From a bacterium (lineage in GTDB: Bacteria > Zixibacteria > MSB-5A5 > GN15 > FEB-12), in contig JADJGQ010000001.1 in assembly GCA_016708025.1 (NCBI GenBank), positions 496,001-560,000 on the forward strand: a stretch of DNA of 64,000 bases, written 5' to 3'. A program made the translations under genes and the position numbers. How positions within the stretch are numbered: the first letter of the stretch is position 1; the number at the start of each line of letters is the position of its first letter. Below the pieces are notes generated by a model. It saw nothing but the letters and a program-made list of their open reading frames with translations. It was not told the DNA's origin and made no database searches. Of the stretch, positions 18,560 through 27,067 are shown piece by piece.

Positions 18560-18581
18560 TAAAGGCGCGACGGTCGTCGCG
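18548..18581 (+). promoter_or_regulatory. Candidate bacterial SECIS element
   Basis: UGA at 18548-18550; stem CGCGAC (18566-18571) pairs perfectly with GTCGCG (18576-18581) around the tetraloop GGTC. The E. coli fdhF SECIS apical loop also contains GGUC, the part contacted by SelB. The distance from UGA to the loop G is 21 bases, within the range known for bacterial SECIS elements. The hairpin ends 8 bases before the nuoN ATG and could also affect nuoN initiation. Confidence 0.65.
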
Positions 18582-18589
18582 AGAAAAGT

Positions 18590-20041
18590 ATGACAGATTA
18601 CGCTTCAACATTGTCGATTGATTTCAGCCTGATCGCTCCCGAACTGGCTCTGCTGGTCGCGGCGGCCATCATCATGGTCTTTTCGGCTGTTCGGTCTCTC
18701 CCTAAGTGGGCGCCGATCGTTGCAGTGGCGGGATTCGCCGCATCGTTGGCCTTGACCATCATGCAGTGGGGCGTTACGCAAACCGGATTTGCGGCCATGG
18801 TGACAGTGGATCATTTTGGCGTCCTGTTCAAGTTGATCTTTTTGGTGGCGTCGACCTTGTCTCTTTTTATGGCCTACCGATATCTACATGTGAAGCGGAT
18901 CAACAAGCCTGAGTTCTACGCCATGCTCTTAGTCTCCACGTTGGGGATGATGGTTATGGCGAATACGACCGACCTGATCGTGCTGTTCCTCGGACTTGAG
19001 ATCATGTCGGTCCCACTCTATGTGATGGCCGGATTCAACCGTCGGAGCCTCGAATCAAACGAGGCAGGGATCAAGTATTTCATTATGGGGTCGTTTGCGA
19101 CTGGATTCCTGCTGATGGGAATCGCGTTTGTATACGGCGCGGCTCAGACAACCAGCCTGACTCGAATTGTAACTGATTTCGCTCATATCGCAAATACTTC
19201 GGGACTTTATCTTTATGCAGGCGCGGCATTGCTGCTAATCGGATTCGGGTTTAAGGTTTCCGCGGTGCCATTCCATAGTTGGGTACCCGATGTCTATCAG
19301 GGGTCGCCGACGCCGGTCACGGCCTTTTTCTCTGTAGCTCCGAAAGCAGCCGGGTTTGCCGCTTTGCTTCGGATATTCAGCTACGGATTTGCCGATATGG
19401 CGGTTCTTCAGGAGATATTCTGGGTGCTGGCTATCCTGACGATGACGGTCGGTAATATCCTGGCGCTCAGGCAGGACAATGTCAAGCGGATGCTGGCCTA
19501 CTCATCGATCTCGCACGCTGGCTATATTCTGGTAGCATTGACGGTTGGGGGAGCGGTATCGGTATCGGCCGCGATCTTCTACCTGGTCGCATATAGCATG
19601 TTCAATTTGGGCGGGTTCGCAGTGGTGACGCTCCTGGAGAGCCGTTCCGGGATGAAGGCGGATTTCTCCGAATTGGCCGGACTGTCGCGCTCAAACCCGT
19701 ATCTGGCGGCAACATTGGCTCTGTTCATGTTTGCGCTGAGCGGTTTTCCGCCGACGGTGGGATTCCTCGGCAAATTCTATATTTTCTCCGCGGCTGTGGA
19801 GAAAGGGTTCATTACACTGACGGTGATCGGTGTGATGAATTCATTCGTGTCGGTTTACTACTATCTGCGCGTGATCAAGGTTTCCTATTTCGATACGTTT
19901 GATGAACGACCGATCCCGGTAACGGTCAATTTCGCCATTCTGCTTGTCCTGGTGGTCACGGCCATAGGCACGCTGGGCCTTGGATTCTTCCCGGACACGA
20001 TCATTAATATGACCCGGCAGGCGATCTTCGCGTCAATGTAA
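18590..20041 (+). CDS. nuoN: NADH-quinone oxidoreductase subunit N (antiporter-like)
   Basis: 483 residues, about fourteen helices. Motifs: DLIVLFLGLEIMSVPLYVMAGF (key Glu), KVSAVPFHSWVPDVYQGSPTPVTAFFSVAPKAAGFAAL and KRMLAYSSISHAGYILVAL. It is the third antiporter-like subunit and the last nuo gene, completing all fourteen subunits in standard order. No clear terminator follows; the next promoter starts 50 bases downstream. Confidence 0.97.
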   Translation: MTDYASTLSIDFSLIAPELALLVAAAIIMVFSAVRSLPKWAPIVAVAGFAASLALTIMQWGVTQTGFAAMVTVDHFGVLFKLIFLVASTLSLFMAYRYLHVKRINKPEFYAMLLVSTLGMMVMANTTDLIVLFLGLEIMSVPLYVMAGFNRRSLESNEAGIKYFIMGSFATGFLLMGIAFVYGAAQTTSLTRIVTDFAHIANTSGLYLYAGAALLLIGFGFKVSAVPFHSWVPDVYQGSPTPVTAFFSVAPKAAGFAALLRIFSYGFADMAVLQEIFWVLAILTMTVGNILALRQDNVKRMLAYSSISHAGYILVALTVGGAVSVSAAIFYLVAYSMFNLGGFAVVTLLESRSGMKADFSELAGLSRSNPYLAATLALFMFALSGFPPTVGFLGKFYIFSAAVEKGFITLTVIGVMNSFVSVYYYLRVIKVSYFDTFDERPIPVTVNFAILLVLVVTAIGTLGLGFFPDTIINMTRQAIFASM

Positions 20042-20090
20042 GCGGATTGGCGGGCCATTTGGGCTAGTCTCTCGCTCACCTTTAGAATCA

Positions 20091-20120
20091 TTGACTTTAA
20101 ACCTCCATATTTAGTATGTT
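20091..20120 (+). promoter_or_regulatory. Promoter of the M16 peptidase gene
   Basis: TTGACT at 20091-20096, 18-base spacer, TATGTT at 20115-20120, about 100 bases before the gene. GGAGG at 20213-20217 is the ribosome-binding site. Confidence 0.5.
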
Positions 20121-20223
20121 GCTACGAGTTCGGCTGCTGCCGGACTGGGGAAACGGTCTCGATACGTAGCAGACATGCTGTCTGAAATCACAAGTCCCGG
20201 AAATAGTAACTCGGAGGTTGGTC

Positions 20224-22944
20224 TTGCGGTCACAGTTCCCAACGGTTTGTGCCTGTCTGGCATTGGTCATTCTCTTTTCAGGTGCAGCGATCGCGCAGTC
20301 CGCACCGAAACTCAATGTCGAACATTATGAATTGCCGAACGGGCTGGATGTGATCCTCTGTGAGGATCACACTATTCCGGCGGTGGCAGTCAATATCTGG
20401 TACCATGTCGGTTCGAAGAATGAAAGGAATGGGCGGACCGGGTTTGCTCATCTGTTTGAGCACATGATGTTTCAGGGGAGCGAGCACTACAATTTCGATG
20501 TGTTCAACTTTGTCGAGCAGATGGGCGGAGAGTGCAACGGCAGCACCAATGTGGACCGAACGAATTATTTCGAAGTCGTCCCGAAAAACTACCTCGAGCA
20601 GGTACTGGCACTCGATGCCGACCGAATGGGGAATCTTTTGCCAACAATGGACCAGGCGAAACTGGATAACCAGCGCGATGTGGTCAAGAATGAGCGCCGC
20701 CAGAGATATGAGAACGAGCCGTACGCCATCAGTTGGGAACTAGTACCACACCTTCTGTATCCTTCAGACCATGGTTACTCCTGGCCGACAATCGGGAGTA
20801 TGGAAGACCTATCGGCGGCCTCGCTGGACGATGTCAAAGAGTTTTTCGTGAAGTTTTACTCGCCGAACAACGCGTCTCTATGTATTACCGGGGACTTCGA
20901 TCCGGCGCAGGCAAAAGGATGGGTGGAGAAGTATTTCGGCCCGATTGCGCCGGGGCGACCGATCGAACGAGTGGCCGAGTATGTGCCGTCGCTTGACGGC
21001 GTGAAACGGGCGGTAGCGGAAGATCGCGTCAGATATCCCCGCCTTTACATGACCTGGCCGACCCCCGGATTCTACAAACCTGGAGATGCCGATCTGGATA
21101 TTCTGGCAACCATCCTGACTTATGGGTCGAACTCACGCTTGTACAAATCGCTAGTACATGAAAAGCAGATAGCCCAGAGCATTGTTGCCGCGCAGTATTC
21201 GAGCGAAATAGGCAGCCGGTTTGAGATCAATGCGATCGTACGTGAGGGGCACACGCTGGAAGAAGTGGAAGGGGCCATCGATGCCGAATTGCAGAAGGTC
21301 CTTTCAGACGGGGTGACCGCATCCGAGGTCGCGGCAGCACAGAACATTTATGAAATGGATTTCTTCCTGCGGCTCGAAAATATCCGTGACAAAGCAGACA
21401 TTATAAACAGCTACAATGTTTTTCTCGGAGATCCGAACAATTTGGAGTGGGATCTTGGTCGCTATCGCAATGTAACTCCTGCATCAGTCATTGATGCCGC
21501 AAAGAAATATCTGCACCTAGACAAGAGGTTGATTCTGTCAGTTGTTCCTCAAAAGAATCTGGCAGCAAAGGGAGAGATCGACCGCGCGGTGAAGCCGACA
21601 GCCGGCAGCGATCCGAAATTTGTGCCTCCAGTGCCGGAGATGGATAAGCTGGAGAACGGACTGGAGATCTATGTGATCAGCCGACCGGACCTTCCTCTGG
21701 TGCAGGTCAATTTGCTTGTCAAGAGCGGATGGGCAGCAGAACCGGCCGAAAAGCCGGGACTGGGCAGTCTGACGGTAGGCCTTCTCAAGAACGGAACGAC
21801 TAGCCGGACTTTGATGCAGATATCCGAGGAGATGAAGCAGTTTGGAGCAATCCTAACGACGAGCAGTAGTTTCGACTATTCAAAGGTCGACCTCAGTGTC
21901 CTGAAGCGGAACCTGGACAAGGCACTACCAGTGATGGCGGATGTAGTGCTTAACCCCTTGTTCGCGCAAGATGAACTGGATCGGCAGCGATCGCTACGTA
22001 TCGAAAGGTCGAAACAGGAGAATGATCACCCAGTCGATGCCGCCTTTAAGACTCTCTACCAACTGCTGTATGGCGATCATCATCCGTATGGTCAGTCATA
22101 TACCGGGACAGGAACAGTGAATTTTCTGGAGGGAATGACCCGAGAGAATGTAATCGCGTTCTATCAGTCGACCTTTAAACCGAATAATGCGGCGCTTCTC
22201 TTTGTCGGAGACATTACGATGTCGGAAGCAAAGGAGAAGGCGAAACGGTACTTTGGGAGCTGGCAGCAGGGGACTTCGGTGTCGACTGTCATTCCCGAGC
22301 CGTCGCTGCCTGACGAAACAATAATCTATCTGATAGATATGCCGGGTGCGGTACAGAGCATTGTGGTGGCTGGCCACCCCGGAATGTCGCGGTTGTCGCC
22401 TGACTATGCGGCCGCTCAAGTTATTAATACGGCCCTTGGCGACCATTTCTCCAGCCGTCTGAATATGAACCTTCGGGAAGACAAGGGGTATACCTACGGC
22501 GCTTACACATTCTTCACCAGTCGAAGAGGAACCGGTGCGTTTGTTGCCTATTCGGCGGTACAAACCCAATCGACCAAGGAATCAGTGGCAGAAATGGTAA
22601 GAGAATTCCGGGATATTGTCGGCAGTCGCCCGGTAAGCGATGTTGAGATGCAAACCAATAGAGAGTTTTTGATCCGAAGTTTGCCTCAAGAATTTCAGTC
22701 TGTTGCAGCTATTGCGTCCCATCTGGACACGCTTGTCCAGAACGGTCTGCCAATCGACTACTGGAACAAATATATGGACCAGTTGGCTTCGGTCGATGTC
22801 CCGATGGTCAATGCTAAGGCGAAAGAATATCTTCACCCGGATAACCTGATCATCGTGATTTCGGGTGATCGGGCAAAGATCGAGGAGGGACTGCGCGGAC
22901 TGGGGATTGGGGAAGTCGTCATTGTGCCTAAAGCACTGCACTGA
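20224..22944 (+). CDS. Secreted M16 zinc peptidase, two fused M16 halves
   Basis: About 906 residues. The N-terminal half carries the inverted zinc motif HLFEH (His76, Glu79, His80) in GRTGFAHLFEHMMFQGSEHY and a distal Glu region NERRQRYENEP. The C-terminal half (from about residue 460, GLEIYVISRPDLPLVQVNLL) has the M16 fold, but the motif position reads GSLTVGLLKNGT, so it is the non-catalytic half. TTG 20224 is chosen because GGAGG lies 6 bases upstream; a TTG at 20218 is too close. It starts with a signal peptide ending AAIAQSA, so the protein is periplasmic or exported. Family role: degradation of peptides within a closed clamshell. It is convergent with purF across a shared terminator. 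Confidence 0.9.
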   Translation: MRSQFPTVCACLALVILFSGAAIAQSAPKLNVEHYELPNGLDVILCEDHTIPAVAVNIWYHVGSKNERNGRTGFAHLFEHMMFQGSEHYNFDVFNFVEQMGGECNGSTNVDRTNYFEVVPKNYLEQVLALDADRMGNLLPTMDQAKLDNQRDVVKNERRQRYENEPYAISWELVPHLLYPSDHGYSWPTIGSMEDLSAASLDDVKEFFVKFYSPNNASLCITGDFDPAQAKGWVEKYFGPIAPGRPIERVAEYVPSLDGVKRAVAEDRVRYPRLYMTWPTPGFYKPGDADLDILATILTYGSNSRLYKSLVHEKQIAQSIVAAQYSSEIGSRFEINAIVREGHTLEEVEGAIDAELQKVLSDGVTASEVAAAQNIYEMDFFLRLENIRDKADIINSYNVFLGDPNNLEWDLGRYRNVTPASVIDAAKKYLHLDKRLILSVVPQKNLAAKGEIDRAVKPTAGSDPKFVPPVPEMDKLENGLEIYVISRPDLPLVQVNLLVKSGWAAEPAEKPGLGSLTVGLLKNGTTSRTLMQISEEMKQFGAILTTSSSFDYSKVDLSVLKRNLDKALPVMADVVLNPLFAQDELDRQRSLRIERSKQENDHPVDAAFKTLYQLLYGDHHPYGQSYTGTGTVNFLEGMTRENVIAFYQSTFKPNNAALLFVGDITMSEAKEKAKRYFGSWQQGTSVSTVIPEPSLPDETIIYLIDMPGAVQSIVVAGHPGMSRLSPDYAAAQVINTALGDHFSSRLNMNLREDKGYTYGAYTFFTSRRGTGAFVAYSAVQTQSTKESVAEMVREFRDIVGSRPVSDVEMQTNREFLIRSLPQEFQSVAAIASHLDTLVQNGLPIDYWNKYMDQLASVDVPMVNAKAKEYLHPDNLIIVISGDRAKIEEGLRGLGIGEVVIVPKALH

Positions 22945-22965
22945 CCAGAAACGAATGAGATTGAA

Positions 22966-22993
22966 AAAGGCGAGTGGTTACCCACTCGCCTTT
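22966..22993. terminator. Bidirectional rho-independent terminator between M16 peptidase and purF
   Basis: A perfect 12-bp stem (22966-22977 with 22982-22993; core GGCGAGTGG/CCACTCGCC) with loop TTAC and A/T tracts on both flanks. It lies between two convergent genes. Confidence 0.85.
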
Positions 22994-23016
22994 GTTATTT
23001 GCACAGAATTGCGCTC

Positions 23017-24429
23017 TTACACTTTGACCTTTTGCAGTTCCAAACGGTGCTTGCCGTTGATCTCCGGGACTTTCATTGGGTACTGACTGGAGAAGCAGCC
23101 GTGGCAGAAGCCTGCTTTGGGGAGTGACGGCATCGCCAGCATGCCATCCAGTGACAAGTAACGAAGCGAATCGACTCCGAGGTACTTTTCAATCTCTTCA
23201 AGCGACTTATTGGCCGCGATCAGTTCCGCACGAGTCGGCATGTCGATCCCAAAAAAGCAGGGGGAGATGATAGGCGGGGAAGAGACCCGGAAATGTACTT
23301 CCTTGGCACCGGCATCACGAATCATCTGAACCATCTTTTTGGAGGTCGTGCCGCGAACGATAGAGTCATCGACAACAATGACCCGTTTCCCATTGAGTAC
23401 ACCGCGAACCGGGTTGAATTTGACGCGGACATCGAGATCGCGAATGTGTTGCTCCGGATCGATAAAGGTGCGCCCCACGTAATGGTTGCGAATCAATCCG
23501 ATCTCAAACGGGATACCGGATTCTTCGGCATAGCCGAGGGTCGCGGTGTTGGCCGAATCGGGGATACCGATAACGATATCTGCTTCGACCGGGTGTTCGC
23601 GAGCCAGTTGGCGACCAAGGCGACGGCGGATCTTATCGACATTCTCGCCGAAGACTTTTGAATCGGGACGCGAGAAGTAGATGTATTCAAAAATGCAGTG
23701 GGCCGGTTTGGCTGCCTTCATAGGGTAATGCGATTTCATGCCGTCGCGGGTGATCTCCAGCACTTCGCCAGGCTCGATGTCCCGGATATATTCGCCACCG
23801 ATGATGTCAAACGCGCAGGTTTCGGAGGCGACCACCATTGCACCGTTGAACTTGCCAAGCGCCAACGGGCGGAAGCCGTGCGGGTCACGTGCGGCAATGA
23901 GCGAATTTTCGGTCATGAAGAGAAGCGAGAAGGCCCCCTTGATGATCGACAACGCGTCGCAGATGCGAGCGAGCGTATTTGCCTTCTTCGACGTGGCCGT
24001 AAGATGAAGGATGATCTCAGTGTCCGAGGTGGTCTGGAAAATCGAGCCCTTGGCATCGAGCTTAGAGCGAAGCTCCAGCGAATTGGTCAGGTTGCCATTG
24101 TGGGCGACCGCGAGATACTTGTTCCTGTTAGTGATCAGGAAAGGCTGAATATTGATGAGTGAGGACGCACCGGTCGTGCTGTAACGGACATGGCCGAGCG
24201 CAATATCCCCGGTCAGTTTCTTGAGATTGGCTTTTTCGGCGAAGACTTCGGCGACCTGCCCCATACCTTTGTGCAGGTGTACCTTGCCGCTATCGACCGT
24301 AATGATTCCGGCGGATTCCTGGCCGCGATGTTGAAGGGCATAGAGTCCGAGGTAGGCGAGTTCGGCCGCATCGGCATTGCCGACGATTCCGAAGATACCG
24401 CATTGGTCGTGAATTACATCTTCCAGCAT
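23017..24429 (-). CDS. purF: Amidophosphoribosyltransferase
   Basis: 470 residues. First step of purine synthesis: glutamine plus PRPP to phosphoribosylamine. The Ntn glutaminase domain starts at Cys10 after a nine-residue propeptide (MLEDVIHDQCGIFGIVG), with HRGQESAGI following. The PRTase part has the PRPP loop VIVVDDSIVRGTTSKKM. Four cysteines match the Bacillus-type [4Fe-4S] enzyme: one in PAHCIFEYIYF, one in ISPCFFGIDMP and the pair in FCHGCFSS. It is therefore expected to be oxygen-sensitive and made as a proenzyme. It stands alone, with its own promoter and a shared terminator. Confidence 0.97.
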   Translation of the reverse strand: MLEDVIHDQCGIFGIVGNADAAELAYLGLYALQHRGQESAGIITVDSGKVHLHKGMGQVAEVFAEKANLKKLTGDIALGHVRYSTTGASSLINIQPFLITNRNKYLAVAHNGNLTNSLELRSKLDAKGSIFQTTSDTEIILHLTATSKKANTLARICDALSIIKGAFSLLFMTENSLIAARDPHGFRPLALGKFNGAMVVASETCAFDIIGGEYIRDIEPGEVLEITRDGMKSHYPMKAAKPAHCIFEYIYFSRPDSKVFGENVDKIRRRLGRQLAREHPVEADIVIGIPDSANTATLGYAEESGIPFEIGLIRNHYVGRTFIDPEQHIRDLDVRVKFNPVRGVLNGKRVIVVDDSIVRGTTSKKMVQMIRDAGAKEVHFRVSSPPIISPCFFGIDMPTRAELIAANKSLEEIEKYLGVDSLRYLSLDGMLAMPSLPKAGFCHGCFSSQYPMKVPEINGKHRLELQKVKV

Positions 24430-24467
24430 ATCGACAGAAGTCCTCCGTCCGAAAAAAGGAAACCGCT

Positions 24468-24496
24468 AAGCTATTGCCGGTCAGTTCAAATGTCAA
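24468..24496 (-). promoter_or_regulatory. Promoter of purF
   Basis: Read on the minus strand: TTGACA at 24496-24491, a 17-base spacer and TAGCTT at 24473-24468, about 40 bases before the purF ATG. GGAGG lies upstream of the start codon. The rest of 24497-24720 holds nothing I can support. Confidence 0.55.
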
Positions 24497-24720
24497 CCGA
24501 ATTCGCCGGCTTACCCAGCCAGGGCGGGAATATGTGAAAAACGCTGCAGGAACGACTTTGTGCCCACCCGGGTGTGCATTTCCTGAACAGCGAAAAGACT
24601 GGATAAGTCACTGCAAATACGATATGTTTCGCCTGTACTTCAGATTTACTGCGTAATAGAGATTTCGGGAGAAATCGAGCATTCCGTTTGCTCAACAGGG
24701 TGTTGGGCAGATACCAAACT

Positions 24721-25488
24721 ATGGAAGACCGCGCACAACACAGATTCGACATCCTCAGGCAACTGGCTATTGCCGGTTACCGGGGGGAAGATTTCCGTCC
24801 GACCGCCGAAATGGCGCTTCGTCAGGCGGCCGATCTGGTTGGGCTTCAGGCGGCGGCGCTTTATCTCTGGAACGACTCCCGGGCGATCACTCTGGCGGTT
24901 TCTCATGCCGATTCTATCCAGGCACAGGAGACACTGACCTCCCTCGAAGAGAGCTTATTTGCCGGCCTCCGTAAGGACCGTCAGCTTCTGGCGGCCTACA
25001 TGAGTTTTGGAGGGAATCCACCGTTTCAGACATTTACGCTTCCGATCCGGTTTGGGGAATCGATGTTGGGAGCGGTGATCGGGATACAAGAGGGGGACCA
25101 TCGGCTGGTCTCTGAGGATATGTTTCTTGAGGCGGTTTGTGCGGCATTGTCGCTATACGTGGTGGCAGGTCAGGCCGGACTGGCGAAAGCCGCGACAAAT
25201 GACCTGATCGCCAAAGAGCGGTTAGGAGCAGTGCTCCAGACCGCGGTGACAGTCAATCATGAGATCAACAACCCGCTCACCGCTATTCTGGGCAATATCC
25301 AACTGTTGCTGATGAAGCGGAAAGATCTGGATGAAGAGCTGGTCAGCAAACTAAAGACGGTTGAAGAAGCCGCACTTAAGATCAAGGATGTAACCCAGCG
25401 ACTCCTCCGCATCACCTCGGCACGTTCTGTAGACTATGCCGAGGGGACCTCGATGCTTGATATCTCCGACGATCCCGATTCCAAATAG
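24721..25488 (+). CDS. GAF domain plus histidine-kinase dimerisation (DHp) domain protein, no ATPase domain
   Basis: About 255 residues from ATG 24721; a TTG at 24688 is an alternative. A GAF-like sensor domain (residues 15-150) is followed by a HisKA segment with the phospho-acceptor His in VNHEINNPLTAILGNIQLLL (about residue 180). The protein stops after that helix pair (ITSARSVDYAEG...), and the HATPase catalytic domain is absent. The gene ends one base before the convergent hydrolase gene, so no lost domain follows. It may act as a phosphotransfer or scaffold protein paired with another kinase. Confidence 0.75.
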   Translation: MEDRAQHRFDILRQLAIAGYRGEDFRPTAEMALRQAADLVGLQAAALYLWNDSRAITLAVSHADSIQAQETLTSLEESLFAGLRKDRQLLAAYMSFGGNPPFQTFTLPIRFGESMLGAVIGIQEGDHRLVSEDMFLEAVCAALSLYVVAGQAGLAKAATNDLIAKERLGAVLQTAVTVNHEINNPLTAILGNIQLLLMKRKDLDEELVSKLKTVEEAALKIKDVTQRLLRITSARSVDYAEGTSMLDISDDPDSK

Positions 25489-25489
25489 C

Positions 25490-26230
25490 CTAATTCTTCA
25501 GTATCCAGTCCACCAGCGCCTGCATCGCGGCCGGATTATCGTTGATGATATCGGTGCCGTGGGCATCACCATCAAAGATCATCAGGGTGCAGTGATCCGG
25601 ATTTAATGACGCCATCTCCCGAACAGATTTGTACGAGTATTCGTCGCTGGAAGAGGCGACCAGCAGGATCTTTCCTTTGAATGCCATGATCGCATCAGCC
25701 GGTTCCAGGCCACGGTAGTTGAGTCCGGGGGAGAGGAGGATCATGCGCTGAATTTCGGGCATTTCCTCAGTCAGCAGAGCCGCGGTGTTGGCGCCAATGG
25801 ATGCGCCGATGAGGATGAGGTTGGAGGTACCTTTCAGGGCGTCTGCAATGTCAGCTGGATACTTGGCGAATTCGGTCTCCGTCATAGATTCCCAGCTCAG
25901 TGTAGCTTCTCCACGCTTGACCGAGCATCCATGGCCGCGCATGTCGAAGATCCGCCAGGTAGGGAGACTGAAATTTACCGAGTCTGTTCGTTTGCTCAAC
26001 TCGGTTAGGCTGTCTTTCAGCGGGAAAAAACTATCACGCGTATGCCCCATCATCGGCAGGCAGACAAACGTACTGGCGGCTTTTCCGGAACGACCGAAGG
26101 TGGTGGAGCAGATGACGAGCGAATCTCGGGCGACCGATTTCATCTCAGTCTGTGTGACCTTCATCACGGGCGTCTGGGAAAAGCCAACACTGCATGCGAT
26201 TATGAGAATGATCGCCAAGTACGCTTTCAT
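25490..26230 (-). CDS. Secreted alpha/beta hydrolase
   Basis: 246 residues. Signal peptide MKAYLAIILIIACSVGFS, then an alpha/beta hydrolase fold with nucleophile Ser in IGASIGANTAA (GxSxG), an acidic residue near ASSSDEYS and the catalytic His in FDGDAHGTD. Substrate unknown; members include esterases and dienelactone-hydrolase-like enzymes. It begins after the terminator of the gene upstream on the same strand and ends tail to tail with the GAF/DHp gene. Confidence 0.8.
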   Translation of the reverse strand: MKAYLAIILIIACSVGFSQTPVMKVTQTEMKSVARDSLVICSTTFGRSGKAASTFVCLPMMGHTRDSFFPLKDSLTELSKRTDSVNFSLPTWRIFDMRGHGCSVKRGEATLSWESMTETEFAKYPADIADALKGTSNLILIGASIGANTAALLTEEMPEIQRMILLSPGLNYRGLEPADAIMAFKGKILLVASSSDEYSYKSVREMASLNPDHCTLMIFDGDAHGTDIINDNPAAMQALVDWILKN

Positions 26231-26265
26231 GTTTCCACCTCAGTCCTTTGTGGTCACCAAAGAGA

Positions 26266-26291
26266 AAGCGGCGATCACCAGATCACCGCTT
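26266..26291 (-). terminator. Rho-independent terminator after the helical secreted protein gene
   Basis: On the minus strand an 11-bp stem (AAGCGG, one U-G pair, GATC; loop TGGT) is followed by TTTCTCTTT. It separates the upstream operon from the hydrolase gene. Confidence 0.7.
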
Positions 26292-26312
26292 GATTTCAGA
26301 ACAGATACTCGC

Positions 26313-27042
26313 TTAGAGGTAGGTCTCGGAGACCTCTTTCAGTTTTGCTGACAATTCGGTCGCATGAATCTTGTAGTTCTCCATGTCCTTCTTGTCACAA
26401 CAGTCTTTCATCAGGGCAGCGAGCTTGTACACCCGGGCCAATTCTTTGACCATGGCTTCCTGCTGTCCCTTCACTTCTGCTGGAATAGTAGATTCGTTCA
26501 ATGCCGTGACCTTGGTCACCAGCGTTTCGGTCGAGCCGATGATCCCATCCATGTTCTTGTTTGGGATATGCTGTTCGACGATGATCCCGGCGGTCATGAT
26601 GGCACCCTCCAGTTCAGGGTAGGAGAAGGGAGAGAGCATATGGGCGGTATTTTCAAATTCTTCGTGAACTGACGGCATGAGCACGTAGCAGGAATCCTTG
26701 AGGCCAGCTTTGGCTGCTCCGGCGAAGTCCTTGACCAATTGGGCGAATTTCTCGCGATGGTTCAGAAAGGCTGCCTTGCGAGCAACGCTCTTCATAGTCG
26801 GTTGGATATCGGCGATTCCTTTGAAGAGCGAGTCAAATTTCGGACCGGCGGCAACCAGTGCATCGAGATCCTTGGCCGGGTAGGCGGAATGCCAGGTAGG
26901 AGCCATCACCTCGTGAAACGCACCAAACGCCTCAAATCCTTGTTTGGCGGCCTGATCGGATGGGCAGACATGGGCCAGGTTCTTCGGCCAAGGCCAGAGT
27001 TGTGAGCATCAGGAGAAGAACGAGTGAGGAGAAAAGTCGCAT
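26313..27042 (-). CDS. Secreted alpha-helical protein of unknown function (frameshifted)
   Basis: The start ATG at 27042 has AGGAG 9 bases upstream and encodes a clear signal peptide (MRLFSSLVLLLMLTTLALA). That frame stops soon after; the remaining ~220 codons lie in the next frame, beginning KNLAHVCPSDQAAKQGFEAF. Removing one base near 26982-26987 (GCCGAAG to GCCAAG) joins them. The mature protein is mostly helical, with an N-terminal Cys and a CC pair near the end. I do not recognise the family. A GTG/ATG at 26909 would give a 198-residue protein without a signal, which is less likely. It lies 26 bases behind the FAD oxidase, which is also frameshifted. Confidence 0.6.
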
Positions 27043-27067
27043 TGTGTGTGCTCCTGGTACGATATGG

